Shown here in pieces: positions 44,698 through 54,944 of a stretch of 64,000 nt of DNA (the first letter of the stretch is position 1; the number at the start of each line of letters is the position of its first letter). Both the position numbers and the translations under genes were made by a program. Source of the stretch: Paracoccus sp. R12_2 (GTDB taxonomy: Bacteria > Pseudomonadota > Alphaproteobacteria > Rhodobacterales > Rhodobacteraceae); NCBI RefSeq assembly GCF_017744015.1, contig NZ_JAGHRA010000006.1, positions 62,001-126,000 on the forward strand, given 5' to 3'. The notes under the pieces are model-generated. The model ran no database searches, was not told the origin of the DNA, and was given only the letters and a program-made list of their open reading frames with translations.

Positions 44698-44837
44698 CGT
44701 CGTTTCGGCAGCTTGCCTCGCGAGCGGGCCGGATGATCGAGCGTTGGAGCAGGCGGCGCGCTGAAAAGAACCGCCGCTTCAAGATTCCCTGTCATCTGGG
44801 GGTGAAAGCCGACAACAAGTGCTGCAACGGCAAATAG
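44694..44837 (+). CDS. Putative cysteine-containing small protein after bdhA (47 residues)
   Basis: A short frame starts at GTG 44694, overlapping the bdhA stop as GTGA, and ends just before a terminator hairpin. It is arginine- and lysine-rich in the first half and ends FKIPCHLGVKADNKCCNGK, with three cysteines. ATG 44733 is an alternative start giving 34 residues. I do not recognise a family. The coupling to bdhA and placement before the terminator favour a real gene, but no protein-level evidence exists. Confidence 0.4.
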   Translation: MTSFRQLASRAGRMIERWSRRRAEKNRRFKIPCHLGVKADNKCCNGK

Positions 44838-44850
44838 GCGGATATGAGAA

Positions 44851-44868
44851 GGGCCGAATGATCGGCCC
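44851..44868. terminator. Terminator hairpin between bdhA unit and host-attachment gene
   Basis: GGGCCGA (44851-44857) pairs with TCGGCCC (44862-44868) around ATGA, followed by CTCTTCG. It lies between convergent genes and can serve both. Confidence 0.65.
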
Positions 44869-44881
44869 CTCTTCGCGTGGT

Positions 44882-45253
44882 TCAGCTCAGCGCGTTCTTG
44901 ACCGCTGTTCGATCCGCGCCCGTCAATGTCTTGGGCACCTCTTTCGCGATCCGCTGCTGCAACTGCTTGTGATATTTCTTGCGCAGCTGTCCCAATGTCG
45001 TGGGATCGGCGATCACTGCCAGTTCGTCCGCCTTCTGGCGCAGCACCAGATCGTTCAGGAAATGCGCAAGCCCTGAGGCGAAGGCGGCTTCATCGACATC
45101 GCGCGTCGAATTGGCTTCCAGTTCGGCATCCGCAAAGTCCTGCTGAGTCAGGTGGCGGGTCTGTTCCAGATCCAGCCCATGACGGGCGCGGTTCCGGAAC
45201 AGTGTTGCGGTATGGCCGTCGGCGACGACCACCAGCGCATTGCGAGACAGCAT
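44882..45253 (-). CDS. Host-attachment family protein (PF10116)
   Basis: A 123-residue protein of the family named for attachment to host cells in Agrobacterium, related to the release-factor-like baeRF fold. It starts LVVVADGHTATLFRNR, followed by the central ADELAVIADPTTLGQLRKKY and the end VPKTLTG. The function in free-living bacteria is not known; a translation-related role is possible. It is 49 bases downstream of the aminotransferase gene on the same strand. Confidence 0.82.
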   Translation of the reverse strand: MLSRNALVVVADGHTATLFRNRARHGLDLEQTRHLTQQDFADAELEANSTRDVDEAAFASGLAHFLNDLVLRQKADELAVIADPTTLGQLRKKYHKQLQQRIAKEVPKTLTGADRTAVKNALS

Positions 45254-45302
45254 TGCATTCTCCTTCTGCCTGCTCGTGCTGGCCCAACGCGCGGTCTGCG
45301 GC

Positions 45303-47616
<2,314 letters not shown>

Positions 47617-47638
47617 GCGGTATAGCTCCCGCCCGAGT

Positions 47639-47673
47639 GCGGGACATGGCGTTGTGAGGGCGCCATGTCCCGC
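47639..47673. terminator. Long hairpin between ldtR and glyoxalase gene
   Basis: A perfect 13-base stem (47639-47651 with 47661-47673) and nine-base loop lie between convergent genes. No T-run follows on either side, so it may act as a bidirectional terminator or mRNA stabiliser. Confidence 0.6.
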
Positions 47674-47707
47674 GATTGCCGCAGCCGTTCCCGAACGCGG
47701 TCGGGCG

Positions 47708-48136
47708 TTACCAGTGGCCGGTATTTTCCATGCTGGCCCAAGGTTCTTGCGGCGGCAGGTTGTCACCCTCTTGCAGCAGTTCGACCGAAATATTGTCGGG
47801 GCTGCGAACGAATGCCATATGCCCGTCGCGCGGCGGACGGTTGATCGTCACACCTGCGTCGTGAAGCTTCTGACACATCTCGTAGATGTTTCCCACGCGA
47901 TAGGCGAGATGGCCGAAATGGCGGCTGTCCGAGGGCAGGCCTTCATCGCCGTCCCAGTTATAGGTCAGTTCGACGGGGCATTCATGCTGGTCCGGTGGCG
48001 CCATGAAAACCAGGCTGAACCGCCCCTTATCGTTGTCGATGCGGCGGGTCTCTTCAAGCCCCAGCAGGCGAAAGAACTCCATCGTCTTTTCCAGATCCTT
48101 GACCCGGACCATGGTGTGCAGATAGCGGATGCTCAC
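47708..48136 (-). CDS. gloA: Lactoylglutathione lyase (glyoxalase I)
   Basis: A VOC-superfamily enzyme of 142 residues detoxifying methylglyoxal with glutathione. It has RYLHTMVRVKDLEKTMEFF, the metal ligand His in RYLHTM, Glu in CPVELTYNWD, His in SRHFGHLAYRV and Glu in DNISVELLQEG. The start is GTG 48136 with GGAG six bases upstream; the open frame extends further without conservation. Confidence 0.92.
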   Translation of the reverse strand: MSIRYLHTMVRVKDLEKTMEFFRLLGLEETRRIDNDKGRFSLVFMAPPDQHECPVELTYNWDGDEGLPSDSRHFGHLAYRVGNIYEMCQKLHDAGVTINRPPRDGHMAFVRSPDNISVELLQEGDNLPPQEPWASMENTGHW

Positions 48137-48258
48137 GTCGATCTCCTTGTTGCTTTCGGCGCGCGGCGAGGGCCGCCCGATCCTTGCGATCAGTTCTGGC
48201 ATGACGCCGGCCGCCTGACAAACGGATCGCCGAGGCCGATGGTTCCTGTGTCTGCAGG

Positions 48259-49287
48259 TCAGGGTGTTCCGACAAGTTCTTCCGCGATCCTGCGGATGAT
48301 CGGCGCGGCCTCTGCCTCGGTCATTCCGGGGCGCAGGCGCGGATCGTAAAGCATCCGCAGCAGCAACTCGTCATGCCGGGTCAGCAGGGCGAATTCCTCG
48401 TCATCGTTGAAGATCGAGGGGCGCGCGTCAGGGCTGTCATTGGCCAGGCCCATGCCCTGGGCCAGTTCCTCGTGGATGCAGGAACTGCGCAACAATGGCG
48501 GCAGTTCGGCACGGATCAGCGCGACTGCGCGCACATAGACGGCGCCGTCGCCGCGAAAGTACGCGAAGACCGAACAGAAATTCCGCGGATCCAGATCGCG
48601 CAACGCCGCCGCGTCGCGTGCCGGCAGGTCGGGCATCAGCCGCAGCAGCATCGGCATGACGGCAGCGCGCTCATCCTCGTTCAAGACCAGAACAAGGAAA
48701 TTGCCCTTGCTCTGGACGGTTTCGACGGGGTGTCCACTTGCGCCCTGCAGCCGTGTGGCGAACGAGGCGATCTCGGCGCGATACAGGCGTCGCGCTGCGG
48801 TATCGGCGGTATCGCCGAATTCGACCTGCATCCTGACAGGAACCTGCCAACGGCGCAGCGGGGCGCTGTGGGCGTTCTGCACCAGCTGGTCGCCATCGCG
48901 GCTGTATTCGTCGCGCAGCGCGATCTGGATGAAGTCGCGTGCAAGCCGCTCCGCGTCAATCGGTGCGTCCATGGGAACCCGGTCACGGCGCAGCCGGCCG
49001 GCGGCGCGAAGCCGCGCCTCGATCTCCTGATATTCCGCCTGCCTCTGGTCGCTGGCCCGGCTGACATCGGCCTGTGCGCTTGCTGCGGTGGCGTTCAGGG
49101 CGCGATTTCTTTCGGCGCGCGCCTTGCGCAGTTCCGCCTGGCTGGGGCCCTGCGGTTCGGGTTGCGGCAGCGCCGGCCGCGGCACCGGCGGCACGGCCGC
49201 AACATCGGGCGTCGAATTGCACGCGGCCAGAAGCAGCATCAAACCGGCGCCCAGCCATGCCGGGCGGTAAGGCGCCGCCAAGATCAT
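48259..49287 (-). CDS. DUF2927 lipoprotein
   Basis: A 342-residue protein with lipobox LAAC (Cys23), a proline-rich linker, a coiled-coil-like stretch (about 50-95) and the DUF2927 domain. The domain contains CIHEELAQGMGLANDSPDARPSIFND split across the HEELAQ motif, which resembles a degenerate HExxH-type metalloprotease site. It starts inside the end of the TelA-like gene by four bases, so the two are co-translated. Confidence 0.82.
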   Translation of the reverse strand: MILAAPYRPAWLGAGLMLLLAACNSTPDVAAVPPVPRPALPQPEPQGPSQAELRKARAERNRALNATAASAQADVSRASDQRQAEYQEIEARLRAAGRLRRDRVPMDAPIDAERLARDFIQIALRDEYSRDGDQLVQNAHSAPLRRWQVPVRMQVEFGDTADTAARRLYRAEIASFATRLQGASGHPVETVQSKGNFLVLVLNEDERAAVMPMLLRLMPDLPARDAAALRDLDPRNFCSVFAYFRGDGAVYVRAVALIRAELPPLLRSSCIHEELAQGMGLANDSPDARPSIFNDDEEFALLTRHDELLLRMLYDPRLRPGMTEAEAAPIIRRIAEELVGTP

Positions 49288-50468
49288 GGTTTGCCGGTCC
49301 GCTCCGACGGGGCGGCCTGCCGGCGCGCGGTGGCCGAGGCCAGCGCATCGCGCAATTCGCTTTCCATCTTGGTCAGGTCCTCTTCGGCGGCGGCCCGGCG
49401 CGCGCGACCTTCATCGGCGATGCGCAGACTGTCCTCGATCGTCGCGATCAGTTCGGCATTGGCGGTCTTGACTGCGTCGATGTCGAAGACGCCGCGTTCG
49501 GTTTCGGTCCGGATCTGGGCGTTCGCCTGACGCAGGTTTTCCGCATTCCGGGTCAGCAGGTCGTTGGTCAGGTCGCCGGCTTCCTTGACGGCGCGCGCAG
49601 CCTCGGCGCTGCGCTGGATGGTGACGGCCTGCGCAAGCTGGGTTTCCCAAAGCGGGACGGTATTGACCAGTGTCGAGTTGATCTTGGTGACCAGCGACTT
49701 GTCGTTTTCCTGCACCAGCCGAATCGACGGCAGCGACTGCATCGTCACCTGCCGGGTCAGTTTCAGGTCGTGCACGCGCCGTTCCAGATCGTCGCGGGCC
49801 GCGCGCAGGTCGCGCAGTTCCTGCGCCTGCATCACCTGATCGGGCTCGCCGGCCGCGTGGACCGCCGCTTCGCTGGCCGGGATCACCTCGCTGTCCAGTT
49901 CATGCAGTTTCGCCTCGCCCGCCGCGATGTAGAGGGCTAGTTCGTCATAGAACCCAAGCGTCCGGTCATACAGCATGTCCAGCGCCTTGATGTCCTTCAG
50001 CAGACGCTGTTCATGCGTTTCCAGATCCGATGTCACGCGGTCGATCTGGGTCTGGACCTTCTCGTAGTTGGCGACGAACTTGGCGAAGGGCGCGGACCGC
50101 CCAAGCAGTTTTTCCCACCAGCTTCTTCCGCGGCGCATGTCCAGTTCCGAACTGGAAAATCCCCGGATCGTCGTCACGATCTCGCGCAGGCTTTCCCCGG
50201 CGGGGCCGACATCCTTGCTTTTGACATCAGCCAGCATCTTCTGGCTGATCTCCTGCAACTCCGACTGTGCGCGAGTGCCGAAGCGAACGATCGAGCCGGT
50301 GTCGCCGATGTCGATCTCGGCCATGCGCCGCCGGATCTCGTCACTGGTTGGGGCGTCGGCCTTATCCAGCGTGACCGGATCCTGACCTGGCTCGGGCAGC
50401 ACGACCGAGGTCACGTCCTCGATATCCTTCAACGTGGCTTCGGCGCGGCGGCGGGTATCTTCGGTCAT
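49284..50468 (-). CDS. Toxic anion resistance protein TelA-like
   Basis: A 394-residue, mostly helical cytoplasmic protein of the TelA family (PF05816). Marks are WWEKLLGRSAPFAKFVANYE, DLETHEQRLLKDIKALDMLY and LKLTRQVTMQSLPSIRLVQE. TelA-like genes are linked to tellurite or antimicrobial resistance, but the mechanism is not known. The C terminus is charged and coiled-coil. ATG 50468 is used, with AAGGA upstream. A 12-base palindrome, CAGCATATGCTG at 50525-50536, lies in the promoter region. Confidence 0.87.
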   Translation of the reverse strand: MTEDTRRRAEATLKDIEDVTSVVLPEPGQDPVTLDKADAPTSDEIRRRMAEIDIGDTGSIVRFGTRAQSELQEISQKMLADVKSKDVGPAGESLREIVTTIRGFSSSELDMRRGRSWWEKLLGRSAPFAKFVANYEKVQTQIDRVTSDLETHEQRLLKDIKALDMLYDRTLGFYDELALYIAAGEAKLHELDSEVIPASEAAVHAAGEPDQVMQAQELRDLRAARDDLERRVHDLKLTRQVTMQSLPSIRLVQENDKSLVTKINSTLVNTVPLWETQLAQAVTIQRSAEAARAVKEAGDLTNDLLTRNAENLRQANAQIRTETERGVFDIDAVKTANAELIATIEDSLRIADEGRARRAAAEEDLTKMESELRDALASATARRQAAPSERTGKP

Positions 50469-50559
50469 GGACGCAGTCCTTTTGCTAAGCATCGGTCGGC
50501 GATGGCCGGACGCATGTTGCGCTGCAGCATATGCTGATTTTGGTACGGATCAACGGTCG

Positions 50560-50583
50560 AGGGGGACGAAACCTCGTCCCCCT
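50560..50583 (-). terminator. Hairpin at the end of the beta-oxidation operon
   Basis: A 10-base stem (50560-50569 with 50574-50583) and AACC loop lie 52 bases after the FadJ stop on the minus strand. The T-run is absent, so the call rests on stem strength and position. Confidence 0.55.
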
Positions 50584-50634
50584 TGCAACCTCGCCACAGC
50601 CCGTCACCCTGTCGCCAGAGCAGCGGCCGGTCTA

Positions 50635-52815
50635 TCACGCGGCGCGCGATCCGAACCTTCCGTAGAAGCTGTCCCCGCTGTCGGCCATGTCGCGCAACAG
50701 CCTGGGCGCTGCGAAGCGGTCGCCATTGCGTTCGGTCAGTCCGTCGCAGATTTCGACCGCGCGGGCGGCGCCCAGCATGTCCAGCCAGCCGAAGGGTCCA
50801 CCCGACCAGGGCGCAAAGCCCCAGCCCAGGATCGCCCCGACATCGCCTTCGCGGATATCTTCCAGCACGCCGGATTCCAGTGCGCGCACGGCCTCCAGCG
50901 TCTGGGCGAACATCAGGCGGTGCTGCACCTCGGTCAGATCAGGCTGGTCGCCCGCGTGCGGATAGCGGGTCTCCAGCTCGCTCCACAGACCATGACGCTT
51001 GCCCTTCTCGTCATAGTCGTAAAAGCCGGCATTCGCCTTGCGGCCCATGCGGCCTGCATCGGCCATGGCAAAGATCACCTCATCGACCGCATCGTCGGGA
51101 TAGGCGTCGCCCATCGCGGCGCGGGTTGCCTTGGCGATCTTAACACCCAGATCTATGCTGGTCTCATCGACCAGTTGCAGCGGCCCCAGCGGCATCCCCA
51201 TCATCTTTGCGGCGTTTTCGATCAGGGTCGGGTTCACGCCCTCGCCGACCATGCGGATGCCTTCGTTGATATAGGGGATGATGCAGCGGTTGGCGTAGAA
51301 GAACCGTTCATCATTGACCACGATCGGCGTCTTGCGGATCTGGCGCACGAAATCCAGCGCTTTGGCGACGGCGCGGGGACCGGTCGCCTTGCCCTTGATG
51401 ATCTCGACCAGCAGCATCTTGTCCACCGGGCTGAAGAAATGGATGCCGATGAACTGTTCGGGGCGGCTGCTGGCACCTGCCAGATCGGTGATCGGCAGGG
51501 TCGAGGTGTTGGTGGCGAAGATCGCATCCTCGGGGATCACGGCCTCGGCCTTCTTCGTGACCTCGGCCTTGACGGACGGATCCTCGAACACGGCCTCGAC
51601 GATCAGGTCGCAGCCTTTCAGTGCGTCGTAATCCGTCGTGGCGGTGATGCGGGCCAGCACTTCGGCCTTCTTTTCCTCGGTCGATTTCTTGCGGCTGATC
51701 GCTTTGTCCAGCAGGCCTTCCGAATAGGATTTGCCCTTTTCGGCGCTGTCCTGTTTTGCGTCGATCAGCACGACCTCGATGCCCGCCATCGCGCTGACAT
51801 AGGCGATGCCCGCACCCATCATGCCCGCGCCAAGGATGCCGACCTTCCTGACGGTCTGGTCAGGCGCTTCGGGGCGGTTCGCGCCTTTTTCCAGCGCTTC
51901 CTTGTTGATGAACAGGCTGCGGATCATCGCGCTGCTGCTGGGGTTCATCATCACATTGGTGAACCAGCGCGCTTCGATTTTCAGCGCCTGATCAAAGGGC
52001 ACCAAGGCACCCTCATAGACCGCCGAAAGCAGCGCCCTGGCCGCAGGATAGACGCCCATGGTCTTGCCATGCACCATCGCGGATGCACCAACGAAGGTCA
52101 TGAAGCCTGCGGGATGGAACGGCTCGCCGCCCGGCATCTTGTAGCCCTTGGAATCCCAGGGCTTGATGATGTCGGCGTCCGATGCGTTCAGCACCCATTC
52201 CTTGGCGGCGGCGACCGGATCGTCCGCCACTTCGTCGATCAGCCCGGCGGCCTTTGCCTTCTTCGGGTCCGACAGCTTGCCTTCCAGCAGGAAGGGGGCC
52301 GCAGCCATCGCGCCCAGCTTGCGCGTCAGGCGGGTCGTGCCGCCGGCGCCGGGAAAGATGCCGACCATGATCTCGGGCAGGCCGATCTTGGCCTTGGCGT
52401 TGTCGGCCGCAAAGATGCGATGCGTCGCCAGCGGCAGTTCCAGCCCGATGCCAAGCGCGGTGCCGGGCAGGGCGGCGGCGATGGGCTTGCCGCCCTTCTT
52501 GGTCTTGGGGTCCATGCCCGCCAGTTCGATCTTGCGCAGCAGGTGATGCAGGCCCATCACGCCGTCAAAGACGCCCTGCGCGCCGCCGTTGTCGCGCATC
52601 CCGGCGATGACGTTCAGGTCCATCCCGGCGGCGAAATCCTTCTTGGCCGAGGTGATTACGATGCCCTTGACCGCGTCATCGGCCAGCGCGTCGTCGATCA
52701 GGTCGTTGAGGGTGTTGGCGCCCTCCATGGACAGCACGTTCATGGATTTTCCCTGAACGTCCCAAGTGATGATCGCGGCGCCGTCGGCGCCTTTTTCCAT
52801 CGTGAAATCGGTCAT
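50635..52815 (-). CDS. fadJ: FadJ-type bifunctional enoyl-CoA hydratase/3-hydroxyacyl-CoA dehydrogenase
   Basis: A 726-residue beta-oxidation enzyme. The N-terminal crotonase domain has GTALGIGLELPLATH and GIFPGAGGTTRL with an active-site Glu; the central NAD domain starts KVGILGAGMMGAGIAYVSA (about 308-326) and has the catalytic His in GIHFFSPVDKM; C-terminal HADH helices follow. It is the last gene of the unit behind the thiolase, 11 bases away. Confidence 0.93.
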   Translation of the reverse strand: MTDFTMEKGADGAAIITWDVQGKSMNVLSMEGANTLNDLIDDALADDAVKGIVITSAKKDFAAGMDLNVIAGMRDNGGAQGVFDGVMGLHHLLRKIELAGMDPKTKKGGKPIAAALPGTALGIGLELPLATHRIFAADNAKAKIGLPEIMVGIFPGAGGTTRLTRKLGAMAAAPFLLEGKLSDPKKAKAAGLIDEVADDPVAAAKEWVLNASDADIIKPWDSKGYKMPGGEPFHPAGFMTFVGASAMVHGKTMGVYPAARALLSAVYEGALVPFDQALKIEARWFTNVMMNPSSSAMIRSLFINKEALEKGANRPEAPDQTVRKVGILGAGMMGAGIAYVSAMAGIEVVLIDAKQDSAEKGKSYSEGLLDKAISRKKSTEEKKAEVLARITATTDYDALKGCDLIVEAVFEDPSVKAEVTKKAEAVIPEDAIFATNTSTLPITDLAGASSRPEQFIGIHFFSPVDKMLLVEIIKGKATGPRAVAKALDFVRQIRKTPIVVNDERFFYANRCIIPYINEGIRMVGEGVNPTLIENAAKMMGMPLGPLQLVDETSIDLGVKIAKATRAAMGDAYPDDAVDEVIFAMADAGRMGRKANAGFYDYDEKGKRHGLWSELETRYPHAGDQPDLTEVQHRLMFAQTLEAVRALESGVLEDIREGDVGAILGWGFAPWSGGPFGWLDMLGAARAVEICDGLTERNGDRFAAPRLLRDMADSGDSFYGRFGSRAA

Positions 52816-52826
52816 GGTCTGATCCC

Positions 52827-54038
52827 TCACACGCGTTCAATGATGGTGGCCGCGCCCATGCCGGACGCGATGCACAGGGTCGCCAGACCCACATTCTTGT
52901 CCTGGCGCTCCAGCTCATCCAGCAGGGTGCCGATGATGATCGCGCCGGTCGCGCCAAGTGGGTGTCCCATGGCGATGGCACCGCCATTGACGTTCACCCT
53001 GGCCGGATCGACCTGGAAAGCCTGCATGAATCGTAGCACGACCGAGGCAAACGCCTCGTTCACCTCGAACAGGTCGATATCGCCGATGGACATGCCGCTG
53101 TCCTTCAGGATCTTCTCGGTCACGGGGACCGGACCGGTCAGCATGATCGTCGGATCGGTGCCGATCTTGGCAGTGGCGCGGATGCGGGCGCGCGGTTTCA
53201 GGCCGTGGGCCTTGCCGAATTCCTCGTTCCCGATCAGCACGGCCGCCGCACCGTCCACGATGCCCGACGAGTTCCCGGCGTGGTGGATATGTTCGACATG
53301 GTCCAGATGCGGATATTTCAGCATCGCCACCTTGTCGAAACCGGGCATCATTTCGCCCATTTCCTTGAAGGCGGGTTTCAGCTTGGCAAGGTCGTCGATC
53401 GTGGTGCCGGGGCGCATGTATTCGTCACGGTCGAGGATGGTCAGACCGTTCTGATCCAGAACCGGGACGATCGACTTGTCGAACCGTCCTTCCTGCCATG
53501 CCTGCGCGGCGCGGCGCTGGCTTTCCAGCGCCAGTGCGTCGGCCTGATCGCGATCAAAGCCGTATTCGGTCGCGATGATGTCGGCGCTGATGCCCTGCGG
53601 TACGAAGTAGGATTTCATCGCGAGGCTGGGATCGACCGCGATGGCCGCCCCGTCACTGCCCATCGCGACGCGTCCCATCATCTCGACCCCGCCGGCGATA
53701 TAGGCCTGGCCCGCGCCGCCCCGGATCTGGTTCGCGGCCAGGTTCACGGCTTCCATGCCGCTGGCGCAGAAGCGGTTTATCGACAGGCCGGGAATGCGTT
53801 CGTCCAGATCCGAGGCCAGCACCGCGCTGCGGGCAAGGCAACCGCCCTGTTCCTTGACCTGGGTGACGTTGCCCCAGATCACGTCCTCGACCGCATGGCC
53901 CTCCAGCCCATTGCGTTCCTTCACTGCGTTCAGCAGGCGCGCGGACAGCGCCAGCGAGGTGACCTCGTGCAGGCTGCCATCGGGGCGGCCCTTGCCGCGC
54001 GGCGTGCGGGCGGCGTCATAGATGAATGCGTCGGTCAT
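52827..54038 (-). CDS. fadA: Acetyl-CoA acyltransferase (thiolase)
   Basis: A 403-residue degradative thiolase releasing acetyl-CoA. The catalytic Cys is in NRFCASGMEAVN, the active-site His in GHPLGATGAI and the second Cys in LCIASGMGAA. The gene overlaps the end of the glutathione transferase gene by four bases and precedes fadJ, giving the complete alpha- and beta-functions of the fatty-acid oxidation complex. Confidence 0.93.
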   Translation of the reverse strand: MTDAFIYDAARTPRGKGRPDGSLHEVTSLALSARLLNAVKERNGLEGHAVEDVIWGNVTQVKEQGGCLARSAVLASDLDERIPGLSINRFCASGMEAVNLAANQIRGGAGQAYIAGGVEMMGRVAMGSDGAAIAVDPSLAMKSYFVPQGISADIIATEYGFDRDQADALALESQRRAAQAWQEGRFDKSIVPVLDQNGLTILDRDEYMRPGTTIDDLAKLKPAFKEMGEMMPGFDKVAMLKYPHLDHVEHIHHAGNSSGIVDGAAAVLIGNEEFGKAHGLKPRARIRATAKIGTDPTIMLTGPVPVTEKILKDSGMSIGDIDLFEVNEAFASVVLRFMQAFQVDPARVNVNGGAIAMGHPLGATGAIIIGTLLDELERQDKNVGLATLCIASGMGAATIIERV

Positions 54039-54676
54039 ATGTCCTCCTTGGGCGCCCGGTCGGATGGATTGCCGGGCATCAGGTCATAGGGGTGTTTCCA
54101 GCCGGGCAGGGCTTTGATCCCGTCCAGCCAGCGGTCGATATGGGGCCATTCCTTGCGGTCGAAGCCGAAGGGTTCGGGGTAATACAGATAGCCGCAGCAG
54201 GCGAAGTCGGCGATCGTCGGCGCGTCGTCGGCGATCCAGTCGCGCCCTGCCAGATGATCGTCCAGGATCTTGTAGGCTGATTTCACGCGGCCCTGCAGAT
54301 AGTCGATGCCGCCCTGTGGACGCTTTTCCGGCGGCAGGAAGTTCATCAGAAAGCGCAGCGGTCCCGCCTGTGCGGACAGTTTGTGATTGTCGAACATCAG
54401 CCAGCGCAGTGTTTCGTTCCGATCGCGACCAAGGAATTTCCCGGTCCGCTCGGCGATGTGCAACTGGATCACGGCGGATTGGCTCAGCGTCAGATCGCCC
54501 TCGCGGAAGACCGGGACTTCGCCCATTTCGTTCAGCGCCCGAAACGCGGGGGCGCGCGCCTCTCCATTGAAGAAATCGACATAGACGGGCGACCAGTCGT
54601 AGCCCGCCAACTGCATTGTCAGCGCCGCCTTGTAGGCATTGCCGGATTCGCCAAAACACCAGAGTTGAGCGGTCAT
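54035..54676 (-). CDS. Glutathione S-transferase family protein
   Basis: A 213-residue protein with a thioredoxin-like N domain (FGESGNAYKAALTMQLAGYD, then GEVPVFREGDLTLSQSAVIQ with the cis-Pro and Ser contacts to glutathione) and a helical C domain (PTIADFACCGYLYYP). It lies inside the beta-oxidation operon and may remove reactive lipid products. The ATG at 54676 is the first with the conserved start. Confidence 0.87.
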   Translation of the reverse strand: MTAQLWCFGESGNAYKAALTMQLAGYDWSPVYVDFFNGEARAPAFRALNEMGEVPVFREGDLTLSQSAVIQLHIAERTGKFLGRDRNETLRWLMFDNHKLSAQAGPLRFLMNFLPPEKRPQGGIDYLQGRVKSAYKILDDHLAGRDWIADDAPTIADFACCGYLYYPEPFGFDRKEWPHIDRWLDGIKALPGWKHPYDLMPGNPSDRAPKEDI

Positions 54677-54722
54677 ATTTCCTCCTTGCCGCGGGGGGCT
54701 TTGCGCCCGCCGCACCCCCCGC

Positions 54723-54919
54723 TGGGTATTTCCGCAAAGAAGAAGATGGGGTTAGCCCTTCTTCAACCTTGCATTGCTGGAACGGCTTCCGCGGTACAGG
54801 CTGAGTAGCCGGTGGCCGCCAAAGGAGAAGTCGTCCCGGTTCCGGGGCGGCCAACGTCCGCCCCGCCGCAGCGACGGAGGGGCCGGGACGCGTTCGTGCT
54901 TATTTGCACAAATACCCAT
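54723..54919. repeat. Short inverted motif pair in the gap before the acyl-CoA dehydrogenase end
   Basis: TGGGTATTTCCGCAAAGAAG (54723-54742) recurs as TGGGTATTTGTGCAAATAAG on the minus strand (54919-54900), 17 of 20 bases identical. The 268-base gap 54677-54944 otherwise shows no gene. I recall similar GGGTATTT motifs at gene ends in Rhodobacterales, so this may be a dispersed motif. Confidence 0.5.
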
Positions 54920-54944
54920 TCCAACCTTCTCATAGCGCTGCGTG

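Noticed and set aside
50434..53454. 1006-codon plus-strand frame opposite fadJ and thiolase
   Set aside because: Antisense to clear enzymes, with low-complexity histidine and arginine content.
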